NCBI GenBank assembly: GCA_949130485.1
Contig: OX422202.1
Span: 605,001-669,000, forward strand
DNA: 64,000 bases
Origin: Agelas oroides
Taxonomy: Eukaryota > Porifera > Demospongiae > Agelasida > Agelasidae
Direction: 5' to 3'
The notes beneath the pieces were generated by a model, which made no database searches, had not been told where the DNA came from, and was given only the letters and a program-made list of their open reading frames with translations. Each line of letters begins with the position of its first letter. The stretch's first letter is position 1. Of this stretch, positions 1 to 29,443 are shown in pieces. The position numbers and the translations under genes are program-made.

Positions 1-2
1 TG

Positions 3-17040
<17,038 letters not shown>

Positions 17041-17694
17041 GCTCATTAGCAGTGTAGTTATATGACATAGTGCATGTACACACAGGTATTCCAGACAATA
17101 GCAGTGTATATAGACTCGTTGGTTTATTATAGTTACACAGTTCCACAGGTGTATATACGTACATGTACCACAGTGTTTAGTGTAGTTTTGAACTCCCTTT
17201 TGGAAGTTTTTTAACAAAAGATTTTTATTATTATCAGAAATCGTGCAGTTCTAGTAGTAACAGGCCGGCTAGTCTCGTTCCTGGAGAAACAGTCTGGAAA
17301 TGGGACTACAGGCTGATCCCCAATCCAATATTTATAGCCTCATTCCCAGGCCATGTGGGAACAAGGCTACAAAATTCATCAGTTGAGGGGTGAACAAGAA
17401 GCCAAAGGGGAGGCCGAGAACAAGGGTATATAACATTCAACACAAGAGGGGTCACTCACTTGAAATGTCCATGTACTGGATGGAGAAGACACCAAGCTGT
17501 TAATATATCCTCATCTAACTTATCCCTGGATAATCTCCACACACACAAACCACCCCCTCAGGCAGCTGTTTGTGCAATGAGCAGTGAAAGTGAAAGCAGG
17601 GCTAGTCCCAAGTTAGGGGGTATAATGTGTAATTACTACAATTAGGAAAGACAAAGACAAATCAACAAGCAGATAAACACATTACTGTTCTTGG
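17041..17694. other. Convergent 3' region between the TMEM132-like gene and PSMG1
   Basis: No gene seen. It should hold the two 3' untranslated regions. Two small palindromic fragments resemble the foldback family (about 17276-17314 and 17335-17372), without a perfect target duplication. Confidence 0.5.
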
Positions 17695-19729
17695 TCAGGT
17701 GTAAAGTGAACTGTGGTCCTCTCTTTTTCTTGGCAGCAGCTTCTTCATGAGTTGCATCGCTTCAGCCTCAGACTGAAGAAACACAAGTGATCATGTGATG
17801 GTCATGTGATAGTCATATGTTCATGCGATGGTCATGTGCTGTTTATGTGATGATCATGTGATGTTCATGTGATGGTCATGTGCTGTTCATGTGATAGGCT
17901 GAACTGTATAGTGTTCCTTGAAGTTCTTCCAGTTGTAAGAGCGTCACCTGTGTGAGCCAATCATACTGCATCTAAATCCTGTTCTCTGATTGGCTCACGC
18001 TGTTGATGCTCTTGCAAAAAAACTTTGAACAGTAAAGAATGCAGTAATAGTACATTATGCAGAAGCACAAATATGAAATTAAAAATGAAGGTCTATACCT
18101 ACATGTATACTGGGGTATGCAGCTACTATTTCAGTATGGAATATTGGGTTATGAAATACCAGATTATGAAATATTGGGAATGGGTTTGGGGGCTGCCTTA
18201 CCTTGATCTCCACAGAGTTAGTCAGGGGCGGGTGTTTGAGTACTGGCTGTAGAGCAGCCACACGCTCGGCCTCACTCTGTGAGAAGGCGGAGTAGAGTAC
18301 GACAAGAGAGGCAGCCATGTTGAACACCTGACAATGAGTCAAAGCTGTGGAGAGGGTGGGGGTAAGGTAAGAACATGCCCACACACACGGACTGAAAGTG
18401 AAATTACCAATGTTTAGTGCACAAGTTACAGTTTGGTTACCCTCCTCTCATATACTTAGGCTCTTTTGTGTATAAATGAGCCCCCCCCCCACACACACAC
18501 ACACACACCTGCAGCTGCTTCTCCTTTGACAGTGTTGGGTGGCTCCAGGAAGTGGGTGTGGCATGGGTGTGGCCAGGAGGAGGACTTGAGGCTCCTGAGG
18601 AAGAGAGCATCTTCATCGTGGGGGTGAGGGGAGAAGTGCTCGTGTGAGGGGAGGGAGTGGAGGATGAGGACCGCCTCTGGATGTACATGTTCAAAGAGCT
18701 GTGTGTGTGAGGGTGTGTGTGTGTGTGTGAAGGTGTGTGGTATGTGAGGGTTTGCACATTAGTGTCAAGACTGAAGTAGCCCTGAGCAAAGGACTGGGAA
18801 TGAGGACACCGGAAATTATACAGCAGCTCCTGGAACTCATTAGGCCAATTCTTAGATTTTTAGTTTCTCATCATGTGCTTCCCCTGCACATAATGCGGGC
18901 GGGCGGGTACTACCATTATATGTAATTAGCAATAACCCAATGAACATGCCAGGAGGATCAGCGCTCTTCATATGCAATTGCAGAAGGGTTCTTTTGGATG
19001 CTGTGCAGTAGAAAAAACATGTTTGCTAGCGTTACATTTATCACTTACGTTTATCGCTATGCTTATCCGGTTCGTTACTACATCGTAAGTATACGAAAAT
19101 AAAAATAATGGTGATAAATTCTATCACAGAAAATGCATGTGGGCGGCTGATGAGAAACTAATAATCAACGAATTGGGGCCTTAGAAAGGGGTGCTAACCA
19201 CACCGCACAAGGTTTGAATCTGTAAGTTGTCCAATACTGTCATGCAAGCTCCATTCCCGGGCTCCTCACCAGCTGTGGAGGAGCCCGGGAATCAGCTCAA
19301 ATAGACACATACCTTCTGAGACCAGGGATTACAGTACTCTGAGTTCAGAGACTGTTCGTGGATGCAGACGAGGACTGGTCTACTATTCGTAGATTTCTTC
19401 CTTGCCCTGTACAGCTCACTAACAGGTAGCACCTCGCCCTCTTCAAGGACACCCTTTTCTGCAAAGTACTTATCCTTTAATCCCTTTAGAGAGTTTGCAG
19501 CTATAACACTAAATGGCTCAGGTTCTAAAATGAGGTTGCTCTTAGTAAAGATGGCTGCTGTCTGTCCAACCGCAATGAGGAGGGTGCATTCTGACAATCC
19601 TTGCAGCTGTGTCTCTGAACTGACTGAAAAACACCCGGATACGTTTTCTTCCGTTTCTTCTTCTTCGTCCGAGTCGTAAAGAGCATGCCTCTGCGTCACG
19701 TCCAAGGCAATCCCAATATCCTGATCCAT
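17695..19729 (-). CDS. PSMG1: Proteasome assembly chaperone 1
   Basis: PSMG1 (PAC1) pairs with PSMG2 to chaperone assembly of the 20S proteasome alpha ring. Exons read on the minus strand: 19729-19313, 18698-18509, 18344-18202, 17772-17695; phases join exactly to give 275 aa (human 288). Matching blocks: LLIAVGQTAAIF early, DALFLRSLKSS with a following LEPPNTV block in exon 2, LTHCQVFNMAASLVVLYS in exon 3, and a C-terminus ending SSLYT (human ends in IYT). The start is the ATG at 19729, followed by an acidic EEEETEE stretch as in mammals; an upstream in-frame GTG is not used. Exon 2 is bounded by GT/CA microsatellites on both sides, which supply its acceptor context and its donor. Divergent from TRABD. 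Confidence 0.88.
17790..17900. repeat. Degenerate tandem repeat with a TCATGTGATG core
   Basis: Several imperfect copies of a TGATGGTCATGTGCTGTTCA-type unit lie just upstream of the last PSMG1 exon (in its terminal intron). The same ATCATGTGA core recurs in arrays at 36056 and 60790. Confidence 0.7.
18838..19182. mobile_element. MITE with imperfect terminal inverted repeats and TTA flanks
   Basis: Left arm GGCCAATTCTTAGATTTTTA continues to TTTCTCATCA; the right arm is its imperfect complement, ending GAATTGGGGCC. TTA flanks both sides, as in PIF/Harbinger insertions. Lies in PSMG1 intron 1 and has no coding capacity. Confidence 0.55.
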
Positions 19730-20011
19730 GCAGTCCACGTGGGTGAATTAATTTTCCATTTAATGCGCACCATTTCTCCAATTAGAGCCCACCATAGAAT
19801 TGCTAAATAACAGGTGTTAGTGACACAGCAGAACGTGTTTGTGCCTGCCAGTTTCTGCTGACGATGCACCTACTGGTGATATAAACATCGTGGCATGTGG
19901 AAGAATCCCATCGGAGTAGAGAGACAATAGACCGTCTGTGCTGTTAAACGAGATCCCGGCCCCTGGCTCCACTGCCTTTAGTCCAGCTACATCCCCAGCC
20001 CCATAATATAC
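19730..20011. promoter_or_regulatory. Shared upstream region of PSMG1 (-) and TRABD (+)
   Basis: The two start codons face away from each other across 282 bp with no other gene, so a bidirectional promoter is inferred. No TATA box or specific factor site was recognised. Confidence 0.5.
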
Positions 20012-20914
20012 ATGGCAGAAGACGGGGACTTACCGGAAACGGTCATCACGCTCCGTTGCCCCAATGGCTCCACCGTCTACCTCGTGGGCACCGCTCACTT
20101 CAGCGTGGAAAGCGTGGAAGACGTTAGAAACACCATCAGACGAAGCAGGCCGGATGTAGTGGTCCTTGAGCTCTGCCAAGACCGACAGTTGATCCTCCAT
20201 TACTCAGAGGAAGATATACTCAGGGAGGCCAGGACAATGAACTTCACCAAAATGAGAGGATTCATTCATCGAGATGGGTTGGTGGCAGGGATCACTCAGT
20301 CAATATTTCTGAAGCTTTCGGCTGAGCTGACAGAAAAGTTGGGCGTTGCACCTGGAGGTGAATTCAGAGCTGGGTATGAAGAGGCTAAAAACCTTGGAGC
20401 CAAGGTGATACTTGGTGACAGACATGTTGGGGTAACGTTCAAGAGGGCACTTCGAGCTTTGTCGTTCTGGCAGAGAATACGATTCGGTTCGCTGCTTGTT
20501 CAATCACTTGTGTCCACCAATGAAATCACTCCGGAAGAAGTTGAGAGACTGAAGAACAAGGACATGGTCACGATGCTAACAGGTGAACTGGAATCGGAAT
20601 TCCCAGCTATCTCGAAAGTGTTTGTCACAGAGAGAGACCAAATTTTGACCTATTCTCTAATGTCGGCTGCCAACTCCATGTCCCAACCCTATGGTCCTCC
20701 TGTGACAGTGGTGGGCATCATGGGTATGGGTCACATTCCCGGGATTGAAGCAAACTGGAACCAGGTCCTGAATGTAAAGGAACTACTGACAGTCCCTCCC
20801 CCATCACGCACATCCATGCTGGTATGGACTGGGGTCCGAGTTGGAATCAAAATTGGAATTCTTGGGGCATGTGCAGCTGCCGCTTACTTTTGTTACAGAA
20901 AATTTATCTCTTAG
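20012..20914 (+). CDS. TRABD: TraB domain-containing protein
   Basis: A single-exon gene of 300 aa (human TRABD 376 aa, with extra N- and C-terminal parts). The TraB/PrgY fold is marked by VYLVGTAHFS (GTxH at residues 26-29), then DVVVLELCQDR, GDRHVGVTFKRAL and a late VGIMGMGHIPGI. A hydrophobic segment near the C-terminus (GIKIGILGACAAAAYF) suggests a tail anchor. Family members have been placed at mitochondrial and ER membranes in other eukaryotes; the biochemical activity is not settled, and a metal-dependent protease-like site built on the GTxH motif has been proposed. The ATG at 20012 begins a sequence that reaches the core domain within about 10 residues. Absence of introns among intron-rich neighbours is notable. 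Confidence 0.88.
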   Translation: MAEDGDLPETVITLRCPNGSTVYLVGTAHFSVESVEDVRNTIRRSRPDVVVLELCQDRQLILHYSEEDILREARTMNFTKMRGFIHRDGLVAGITQSIFLKLSAELTEKLGVAPGGEFRAGYEEAKNLGAKVILGDRHVGVTFKRALRALSFWQRIRFGSLLVQSLVSTNEITPEEVERLKNKDMVTMLTGELESEFPAISKVFVTERDQILTYSLMSAANSMSQPYGPPVTVVGIMGMGHIPGIEANWNQVLNVKELLTVPPPSRTSMLVWTGVRVGIKIGILGACAAAAYFCYRKFIS

Positions 20915-21041
20915 CCTGAAATATAATGTATTTTCCTGATGTATATATACAAACATGACATATTTATTGTATATATTTATTGTATATATATACCACACAT
21001 GATGTTCCATCAAACCTGTATAATACGGACTGCTGTGTATC

Positions 21042-24000
21042 TCAAGAGTTAAAACCATGTTCAAGTGGAACTAAGCTAGAGTTGTAGCTCTTGATACGAG
21101 CAAGCAAGTTTTGAGCGACAGGAAGAAAGTCCTTCCAGGAAGTATGTAATACTAGTTTTGTTTCTTCAGGTAAGTCAGCTACGATCTGAAAAATGAACTC
21201 CTCACCTGAAAAAAAAGAAAAAATGCAATACTCTTGACAAGAATCCACTTCTGCTATGGAGGCATTAAGGTAGGCGAATAGGTTCCCATAGAGACCAGTG
21301 TCAAGGGTGACCCAAACGATTCCCTGGTTAGAAGGCTCACGGCCCACTAACCAGCTAACCCAAACGATTCCCTGGTTAGAAGGCTCACGGCCCACTAACC
21401 AGCTAACCCAAACGATTCCCTGGTTAGAAGGCTCACGGCCCACTAACCAGCTAACCCAAACAGTGTGCTGATGGTGGTTAGATAGAATTTGGGTGGGGGG
21501 TGGATGGGGGAGGACATGGGAGGTAAGTAGTTTCATTGTGTCTACATATCCTTCTCAGGGACGCCTCTTCTCAATTTTAAGGGGTGTACATCACAGTGCG
21601 GGCATGTGCAGGTGTAGGCTTCTTCCCAGATCTTTAGATATAGTTTGATGCTAGAGGCTCATTCCAGGGCCTTCTTGCATAAGATGATTCCCAGGGCATT
21701 TGATGCACCAGGGGTTGGCACAGAGGCAAGATTTGAGGCTAGTGGGGATGAAGCTAAGAACATACTTGAGTAACTCTCCAAGAGTTGAATGAGTTGTTTT
21801 GTCTCTTCCTCTTTGAAACACGAGGCAGTAGACGTCAGCTGCTCACTGCAAGAGAACAACGCACAAGGAAAACATACTCAATAAAAGTCAGTATTCTGAA
21901 ACAAGTGGGTACGGTCAATGTGTATGGGAACTACATTGCTTCAAGAAAGTTTAGTTCCCCTGTCTCACACCCACCTGTAGTTCCACAGTGTCTTGCAGAC
22001 CAAACTGGCTAGCTGCCAGTCATTGTGGCCAAAGTCACGCAGAACATCCACCAACCTTGAGGAGAGGGAGGGAACTATCACACGCACACACCATCACTCC
22101 TACTGTGAATGTTTACGTTCACTCTCATACACTTCACACAGCTTTGCTCACTTACAGCTACAACTCGGTGTTGGATAGATCTAGTGTGAAGCTAGTCTCC
22201 CTGAGGGTGGCACAGTGATGAAAACAAAATGGTCACCTCTCTAGTATAACGGTTCTTTAATTGCACAATGTGAGTCGTATAACTTATGCTTTAGTCTCGT
22301 GCCCAGGAGGAGAAGAGGGTGGGGACTAGAAAAGAGGCTACAAGTCTACATGTGCCATACTACTAGTAGTCTCATTCCCAGACCCGGATCTGCTCAGGAG
22401 GAGTCTGGGAACTAGACTACTGGTTGCTCACTTCTGGACTCCTCCGTTGCTGTTAAGCATGACCCTGTGGTGGGCGTCGGCCATGAGGTTGATGAGGACA
22501 CCACAGGAGCAGTAGACCATCTCCCGGCGTCCAGAGTCCAGGAGTGTCACCATCATCTCATCAACTGGGGAGAGAAGGGTGGTGCCAGGAGGGAGCATAC
22601 ACTCAGTTCCAAGCCTTGTGACATTAACCTATCTCCCAGGTCCCCACCACCCAACTTTTGCCACTTGCAGTTCAATTTTTTGGTTCATACAAGTGGAGAG
22701 TCTGGGAATGAGGCTAGTGTGAGCCCAGAGGCTATGCCGTAGCCTCGTTCCCAGGCCGTTCCCGGCTCCAGTTTTGATCGCTTGCAGTATAAAAACGGAG
22801 GGGGAGGCCTGGGAGAAAGAGTCACGTGCGTGATGTCAGGTAGACGTGAGGGGGGCCGTGCCCGACGAAGAATCTCGAGGTCCTTCTTGTAATATCTTGT
22901 CCAAGAACTTGAGACTGTAACATTCGAAAGACAGCGTCAATACAGCTCGTTGTATGGTAGACTCGAGGCTGATCAACGCAAAGTTTGTGAATTACAACGA
23001 TCGGGCACCGCCCCCCTCACGTCTACCTGACATCACGCACGTGACTCTTTCTCCCAGGCCTTCCCCTCCGTTTTTATACTGCAAGCGATCAAAACTGGAG
23101 CTGGGAACGGCCTGGGAACGAGGCTACTATGCCGTGTATCCCCTACTTAATCTTGCAAACATCTTTATTTAGACGAACACGTGCATTTGAGACACAAATC
23201 AACACTCACAACTCACCCTTCTTCTCTGCAAGGATTCTCCTGACAGTGGGGTAGCGCGAGAGGTTTCCGTACACCCTCGTACACTCTAGCAGCCCCTCAT
23301 TGCTGTCCTCCAGAACAACACTCACCAACACTGTGACAGAGAGAGACTTTTAAAATGACACAATGGCTGGCTAGGTGGTTTGTTCCTCACGTTCCGTGAT
23401 CTCTTGCTGTTTCTGCACCACATAGCTGCCTGGCTCGTCATAGTAGGAGAGATTGTTGAGGGTGGCCAGCGCATTTAGAACCAGCTCTTCGTAGAGCAGC
23501 AATGGCATACAGGCTGAGCAAGACAGATGGAATAAGAGGGGAAATAGGTCGTAAAGAAGTTGAAACAGAGAGATGCAAGTGAGGTAGAGGCCTGAGTATG
23601 GGGACGTAGACAGAATGAACCTCTGCTCTGTAGAGTGGTATATCGGATGTTCCTTATTTGTGGATGGATTTAGATAAAAAAAATAGAATAACGAATGAGT
23701 GAATATTAGCAAATATGCCAGTATTTTCTCATCAACATATTACAATATTATTTAATACCTTATTACATGAGTTAGTGTGCAATAACAACAATATGTACGC
23801 TAACGAGTGTAATAAAACAACGGCATTGTGTCTCTTCTCACACAATTACCAGTAAATGCATCAATTTTAATTACAGCACATCATAGTTGTTGCTAGGATA
23901 CTGCATAGCCCCAGGTGATATTGCACAGCACGGGAATAGGAATATACTGTTGTAACTGGATAATAAAACCCTGATATTTGATACGATATTCGCACAGGTA

Positions 24001-27000
24001 CAATGTTTGTACAATTGAATGTTGCAATGAATATCGAAACATTGCACCAAGTTGTTCACGTACCTAGGATCTTCAGTATCTGGAGGACGCTTGCTTCATC
24101 ACAGGCGATGGCAGGACCTACCCTCGGGTGGACAGAAAGGTTGGCAACCAGCCGCACCACCTGACCAGACACAATGGTATCAAAGAGAGGACCATGAATG
24201 GAAGGGAATGTCAAGAAGAACAAAAACAAACACACTTGTAAGGGACCTCTGGGAATCAGGCCATGTCATGATCTCTACATACCTTCATCAAAACATCTTC
24301 TGATTTGCTCACTGTCTTCTTCGATGACTTGGCAGTCTTCACTTTGGGCTGTATAAGGAGTGAAACTGCAGCTGAATGCAAAACACCTCTACACAATGCC
24401 AGAATGACGTGTTTGTGTATATGATGGTAGTGAAACACAGCAACATCCTGCATTTGAGGGGCTAAGTCGTGGCAAGAGGTTTCATGGATTCTGGGGTAGT
24501 GCTTTGTTGAGGCAGCAGTTAAGAGAGATTTGAGTGCGCAAGACTGCATATCATGTGATCCCGAGTGAGAAATCTGATTGGTTGAAGATCATGTGACTAG
24601 AAACACAGGGTACCTGCTCTTGTTCTGCAGTGAAGTATTTGCTCGAGATGTTGTTTAAGATCGGGAGTGCACAGTGGGAGAAGAACAGCTCCTCTCTCAT
24701 GCTGTTGTCGTCGGCAGTGAGGTTGCCCAGAATGAAACACACCCGCACAATAATGTCCTAATATGGAGAGAAAGATGCAAAAAAACAGCTTGAAAATTTT
24801 GAAAACACAGGTATTTAGATATGAGCCATTACACAATAAATTTCTCAAAGAAATGTACATACATTGTATTTGTGACAATTAAAAGTTGCTGGCTTTTTGA
24901 CAAGGGATGACAAGGGTGTGGTGAGCTGAAGGTCCCTTCGGCAGCTCACTGCATCCATGGGACAACTGAGCAATGAGCATCTAATCTACAACATCTGTGT
25001 CTCAATAATGAGGGAACAAAAACTGTTCTAAGGTAATGGTTACCAAGGAGATGGTTACCAAGGTGATGGTTACCAAGGTGATGGTTACCAAGGTAATGGT
25101 TACCCACTACCAAGGAGGGTGAATTTGGAGCTTGGAGGTTCCAACACTTACCGCACTGCTGGCATGTGTGGTGAGGGTCTGGAGGAAGAGTGGGAGAAAG
25201 GAGGGGCACTGGATCACGGCAGCTTGACACTCAGCATGGAGGGTCAGCTTACTGTGAAGAGGTAGAGGAGAGTGGAGAGCGAGTGGAGAGGAAGGACATC
25301 TATTGTTCACCAAAGTATAGCACACGTCGTATCTTTTACCTGTATAACTAGCTTTACCAGGCTCCTCCTCCCCAGCAGTCATCGCATAGTAACATGTATG
25401 ACAAAAGCTGGAGAAGAACCTGGGAACGTGGCTACTTAGGCTAACCCAGCCCCTCCTATCAACTGCCTTTCATTGCTTCAAGTAGGAAAGCAGGGAGGTA
25501 CTGCAAGTGTTGAATAGCTAGGGAGGAGGTGAGGGGGGAGGGTACAAAACTAACTCTCACCTCAGCAATCTTGAGATGTTGAAGACAATGTCACTGTTGT
25601 CCAGGTAGTTACTGAGTACCAAGGCTAGACGAGGGAGGATTGAGGTGCCAAGGAACTCGGAATGCAGCGAGGGACTCTCCGAGAGATTACGCAATGCAGC
25701 AGTCAGCTGTTGGAACAAAACTAAGGATGATATTTCATGAAAGTTTTGAGAGTTCAACCAAACTCACCTGCACAAGTACATTTGCAACATGTGGTTTACT
25801 AGCACTCTCAGTAGAGCCCTGCTGCATGTGTGTGTGAGGGAAGAGAGGTTTCAGTGTCAAAAGATCAACATTGTGTGTGTGAGGGAAGAGAGGTTTCAGT
25901 GTCAAAAGATCAACATTGTGTGTGTGAGGGAAGAGAGGTTTCAGTGTCAAAAGATCAACATTGTGTGTGTGAGGGAAGAGAGGTTTCAGTGTCAAAAGAT
26001 CAACATTGTGTGTGTGAGGGAAGAGAGGTTTCAGTGTCAAAAGATTAACATTGTGTACCGATATATAGAATCAAGGTGTATCAGTCTAGTTCTGTAGTCA
26101 AGTTTGAAACTGCCTCAGAATGAGACTGCAAAGACTTGGGAATGAGGTCAGAGAGACCTCAAAATGATGTTAGGAATGAGGCTGTGAAGGATTGGAAATG
26201 AGGCAGCGAAGGTTTGGGAATGAGGTTGTGAAGGATTGGGAATGAGGTTGTAAAGATCTGTGAATGAGGCTGTGAAGGATTGGGAATGAGGCTGTGAAGG
26301 ATTGGGAATGAGGCTGTGAAGGATTGGGAATGTGGCCACAAAGGTCTTGGGCTATGGGTGGAGGTCAACTATGGGTGGAGGCCAACTATGGGTGGAGGTC
26401 AACTATGGGTGGAGGTCAACTATGGGTGGAGGTCAACTATGGGTGGAGGTCTGGGAATGAGGTTGTGATAAATTACCTCGGTACATTTTTGCAGTGTGCT
26501 GGCAAGAAGTGTCATTACTCCTGCACTGGCTAGCTGGTCCCTGAGGTCTGAGTTGCTAGCTAAGAGTTTCACTGTCCCTAGTCCATACACCACGGCCTCT
26601 GTGTCAGTGAGAGGGTCTGCTGTAGAGAGGAGGTCTGTCAGAGGACCTACGGAGGGGAGAGGGGAGGAGGGGAGAGGGAAGGGAGGGGAGGGGGGAAGGG
26701 GATAGGAAAATGCAGGGAGAAGAGGAAGAGGAAGACGGGGGGGAGGAGGGGGGAAAGAGGAGAGGTGGGGAATATGAAAATGTGGGGAGAAAAGGCGAGA
26801 GGAAGAAGAGAGGGAGAGGAAGGTTAAGGGAAATCTGGCACTACACCGAGGAAGAAGGTCGAGGTACTACATGGTATAAACGAACCTGAAATGTGCTCAT
26901 CCAGGAAGATGCTATCGTTTGCTTCATTCTTGCCCAGAGCAAAAAGCAACTTGCACACATTCAAGAGGTTTTTGCCAGTCACTTTCATCTGCAGAGAGAC

Positions 27001-28829
27001 AGCCAACACCACGACACACATACCACACCACCTACGCTCTCTACTAGCACAGAAAACAGTAGAATAGAACATGATTTGACATATGGCGCTCTATACATCT
27101 CAACAAACAGCTATCAATCTTTAGCAACCAGTAGTCACTTTGTGATATTGCTGTGGCTCATTATAGAAGATTGGTATCCTTGGTGATGCATCATTCTAAT
27201 TAGAGCCCCCCTTCACTTATACTCACAGCTATTATAATCCTGGCCACTTTGAGCAGCAGCTGTGGGTCTTTATGATCCAAGAGCCTGAAAATAGTTCGCA
27301 GGACGGCGCCCCTCCGCTTGCTCCCCCCTGCTCCCCCTGTCCTTCCAAGCAAGTTCTGCTGCTCCAAAGTGGTCCACAGTGCCTCACACACCTGGCAGAG
27401 GTGAGTAACATCATCAGACGAAGTTGTCTCAAGCTCAGAGAGAAGTGGAGCCACTTGAACATCCCAAAATGCCACAGCTTCTGATTTTCTTGAGTCCGAT
27501 TTCGATGAGCTTTTCAAATCAGATGCTGTCATAGCCGTGGAGCAGCCAACTGTTAGACCAGTTTCACTTGTAAGATCATGGCAGGATTGTACCGGTGTAG
27601 GGGGAGTGGGCTTTACCCTCGAGGAGAGCTACATGTATGGGGGATTAGGGATGAGTCCACGTGAATACCAGAACTCTGCATATATACACTAGCCTAGTCT
27701 ATCAAGCCAGCCCATCTCTCACCCTCCAGAGTGAGAGATGGTCTGGCTTGATAGACTAACGTAGCCTCATTCCCAGCCCTCAGCTAATTGTTGCTTATAC
27801 TGCGTGTGGTAGAAAACTGGGTGGGAGCATGAAACAAAGCTACAGTTTACATAAATGAGCAAGCTAGGCTTGAACTAAAGTGCATTCCCAATCCCGGCTC
27901 CAGAAAGTGGAGACAAGTGGGGTCTGTGAATGTAACTAGCAAGGGTCTACTTATACCTTTATGTCCGAGTCTGATGCTGACTGTTTCTCAATCGGAACCA
28001 GTTTCTGGCCAGATGAGGGTCTACTTAGCTTCTCGTCACCAAAGTGACGGGCACCAATACTGCACAAAGATGAAGAAAAAATAGTCCACAATCAAAGGGT
28101 CTGCAACAGGGCATAAGTGTACATGATTTTAATGGAAAGTTCGGCACAAGGGTACAAGATTTCAAGCTAGGTTGAACATTTAACACCAACTGAAAATCCA
28201 ACTGAAAATCAATAGAGGCTGTGCTTATGATGTCATTGGTAGGCAATTTCTGCATATTTCCGTATATGCACTGCCATTTTGAGAGGCAATGAATAGGGAA
28301 AAATGTATGGTGAGGCCTATTCTACGAGCTCGCTTGGAGGTACGGAGCATGCATTTAGCTTCAACTTTATAGTATGCAGAGAGTTAGTCATGACAGTTAA
28401 CATGCCTGTACAAGAAAGGAATGCTACTTGTAGGATCGTTGCTAGCACGGGTAGTTTGACGTGCTAGCAATGCTGCCTATCAAGATGGCGGCATAGCAAC
28501 AGTTGCTATGATGCAATGACGCCAATGCACGCCCTCTATAGAGAGTGAAGAGGCTTTGCACTCTAGTTGTGGACTCCTCATCCACAAGCTACAAGCTGTC
28601 ATCAAAATGGTTACCTGAACACAGATGGTGGTCGACTTAGACCATCTTGATTGCCGAAAAGGATCCTTCCAGAAATGGCCGGTGTGTAGGGCCGGTCAGT
28701 GGGAAGGGAGCGCACTGACTTCCTGGCTTCAGCAATGATCTGTGCACTTGTCTGTTTCTTGGGAACCTCGTAGAATGGAAGAGACTTTTTGCTCCTTTTT
28801 GAGGAAGAAAGTGATCGGGTTTCCGCCAT
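21042..28829 (-). CDS. ARMC2: Armadillo repeat-containing protein 2 (axonemal assembly)
   Basis: ARMC2 is needed for flagellar axoneme assembly; in algae it carries radial-spoke material. Seventeen minus-strand exons join in phase to 763 aa (human 867): 28829-28615, 28059-27957, 27628-27227, 26988-26886, 26646-26477, 25818-25768, 25706-25561, 25251-25152, 24757-24614, 24348-24283, 24160-24064, 23513-23391, 23330-23217, 22564-22432, 22055-21975, 21845-21766, 21205-21042. Diagnostic blocks are the N-terminal PFYEVPKKQTSAQIIAEAR with the later RPYTP, the armadillo segments LTAALRNLSESPSLHSEFLG, VRVCFILGNLTA, VVRLVANLSVHP and LECTRVYGNLSRYP, and the late DWQLASLVCKTLWNYS. The final exon ends with an AQNLLARIKSY block matching the human C-terminus. 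The 51-nt exon at 25768-25818 lies about 15 bp from a 45-bp tandem array. Its presence fits a flagellated-cell animal. Confidence 0.9.
21311..21454. repeat. 48-bp tandem repeat, three copies
   Basis: Three near-identical units beginning CCCAAACGATTCCCTGGTTA, in the last ARMC2 intron. Confidence 0.9.
22741..23126. mobile_element. Foldback element of the TAG(C/T)CTCG-type family, 386 bp, long arms
   Basis: Inverted arms of about 130 bp with few mismatches, starting at AGCCTCGTTCCCAGGCC and ending GGCCTGGGAACGAGGCTA. The 9-bp duplication CTATGCCGT is perfect (22732-22740 and 23127-23135). Lies in an ARMC2 intron. Confidence 0.88.
25022..25105. repeat. 15-bp tandem repeat (AAGGTGATGGTTACC)
   Basis: About five imperfect copies in an ARMC2 intron. 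Confidence 0.8.
25826..26055. repeat. 45-bp tandem repeat, five copies
   Basis: Units containing GAGGGAAGAGAGGTTTCAGT start at 25836, 25881, 25926, 25971 and 26016. The period is a multiple of three, so both strands give artificial repeat peptides. The array abuts the acceptor of the 51-nt ARMC2 exon. Confidence 0.92.
26170..26455. repeat. 22-bp and 17-bp tandem arrays
   Basis: First a run of GTGAAGGATTGGGAATGAGG-type units, then about six copies of CAACTATGGGTGGAGGT. Intronic in ARMC2. Confidence 0.85.
27695..27758. mobile_element. Short palindromic relative of the 10859 MITE
   Basis: TAGTCTATCAAGCCAG and its complement face each other across a few bases, with about 30-bp arms. Flanks are not a perfect duplication. 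In an ARMC2 intron. Confidence 0.6.
28228..28525. repeat. Dispersed repeat, copy 1 of 2
   Basis: About 290 bp closely similar, in the same orientation, to 33026-33352 (shared GGTAGGCAATTTCTGCATA and GCCTATCAAGATGGCGGCAT). Lies in ARMC2 intron 1. The left end seems truncated compared with the second copy. Confidence 0.75.
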
Positions 28830-29443
28830 CTTCACAGCTGTTAGGCTGGAAGGTTCATCGTGGTGGGCTCTGATTAGAACAAGCCTCCCAAACAACTCAA
28901 ATTTTAACAAACCTCCTAGGCCGCACACTGATGGTGTTATGCTCTCAGAATTTGATTCAGATCCGCTCTTCAATACACAGACTGCAAAAGTTAGCCATTT
29001 CGGCACTCAATACATTTTCACCTTCACGTACTTCAGGCCTATTTTCTAAATAGCCGAAAACGTTTGCACCTGTTTGGAAATTTTTTTAATTACGCTATAC
29101 GGTGGTACTACCGGTACATGGTATGGTGCATGCAAGCATGCAGCGCAAGAAAGGATTGAGACGTAACCGGGTAGTAACTAAATGAGTAGGTTCCCGCTGT
29201 TCTTTATTCCCTGTTAGTTCTATTCGCAACTACGAAGGACTAGCGTTTGAATTTCGCGCGTACCGATGTACGGTGGCCGTATTCAAGTCAGACGCTATAT
29301 GCGCTGTTAGCAACACCCAGGCCTTCGCGCGTTCGTCGCTTGCAGTAATATGCAATCACGTGGGATGTTTCCAATCCCGGTACGGTATCGCAACTGCGAA
29401 CTGGGCGGGGCCTGAAATGGTTTACATAGCAGTCTCCGGACCC
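28830..29443. promoter_or_regulatory. Divergent upstream region of ARMC2 (-) and DHDDS (+)
   Basis: 613 bp separate the two start codons. Nothing coding is convincing, although the DHDDS frame is open upstream to 29273. A shared promoter is inferred from position only. Confidence 0.45.

Noticed and set aside
25735..26097. 15-residue repeat peptides on both strands
   Set aside because: Caused by the 45-bp tandem array whose period is a multiple of three; intronic in ARMC2.
29273..29443. Upstream extension of DHDDS starting at 29273
   Set aside because: The frame is open but the extra 57 residues resemble nothing in the family; the ATG at 29444 gives the usual N-terminus.
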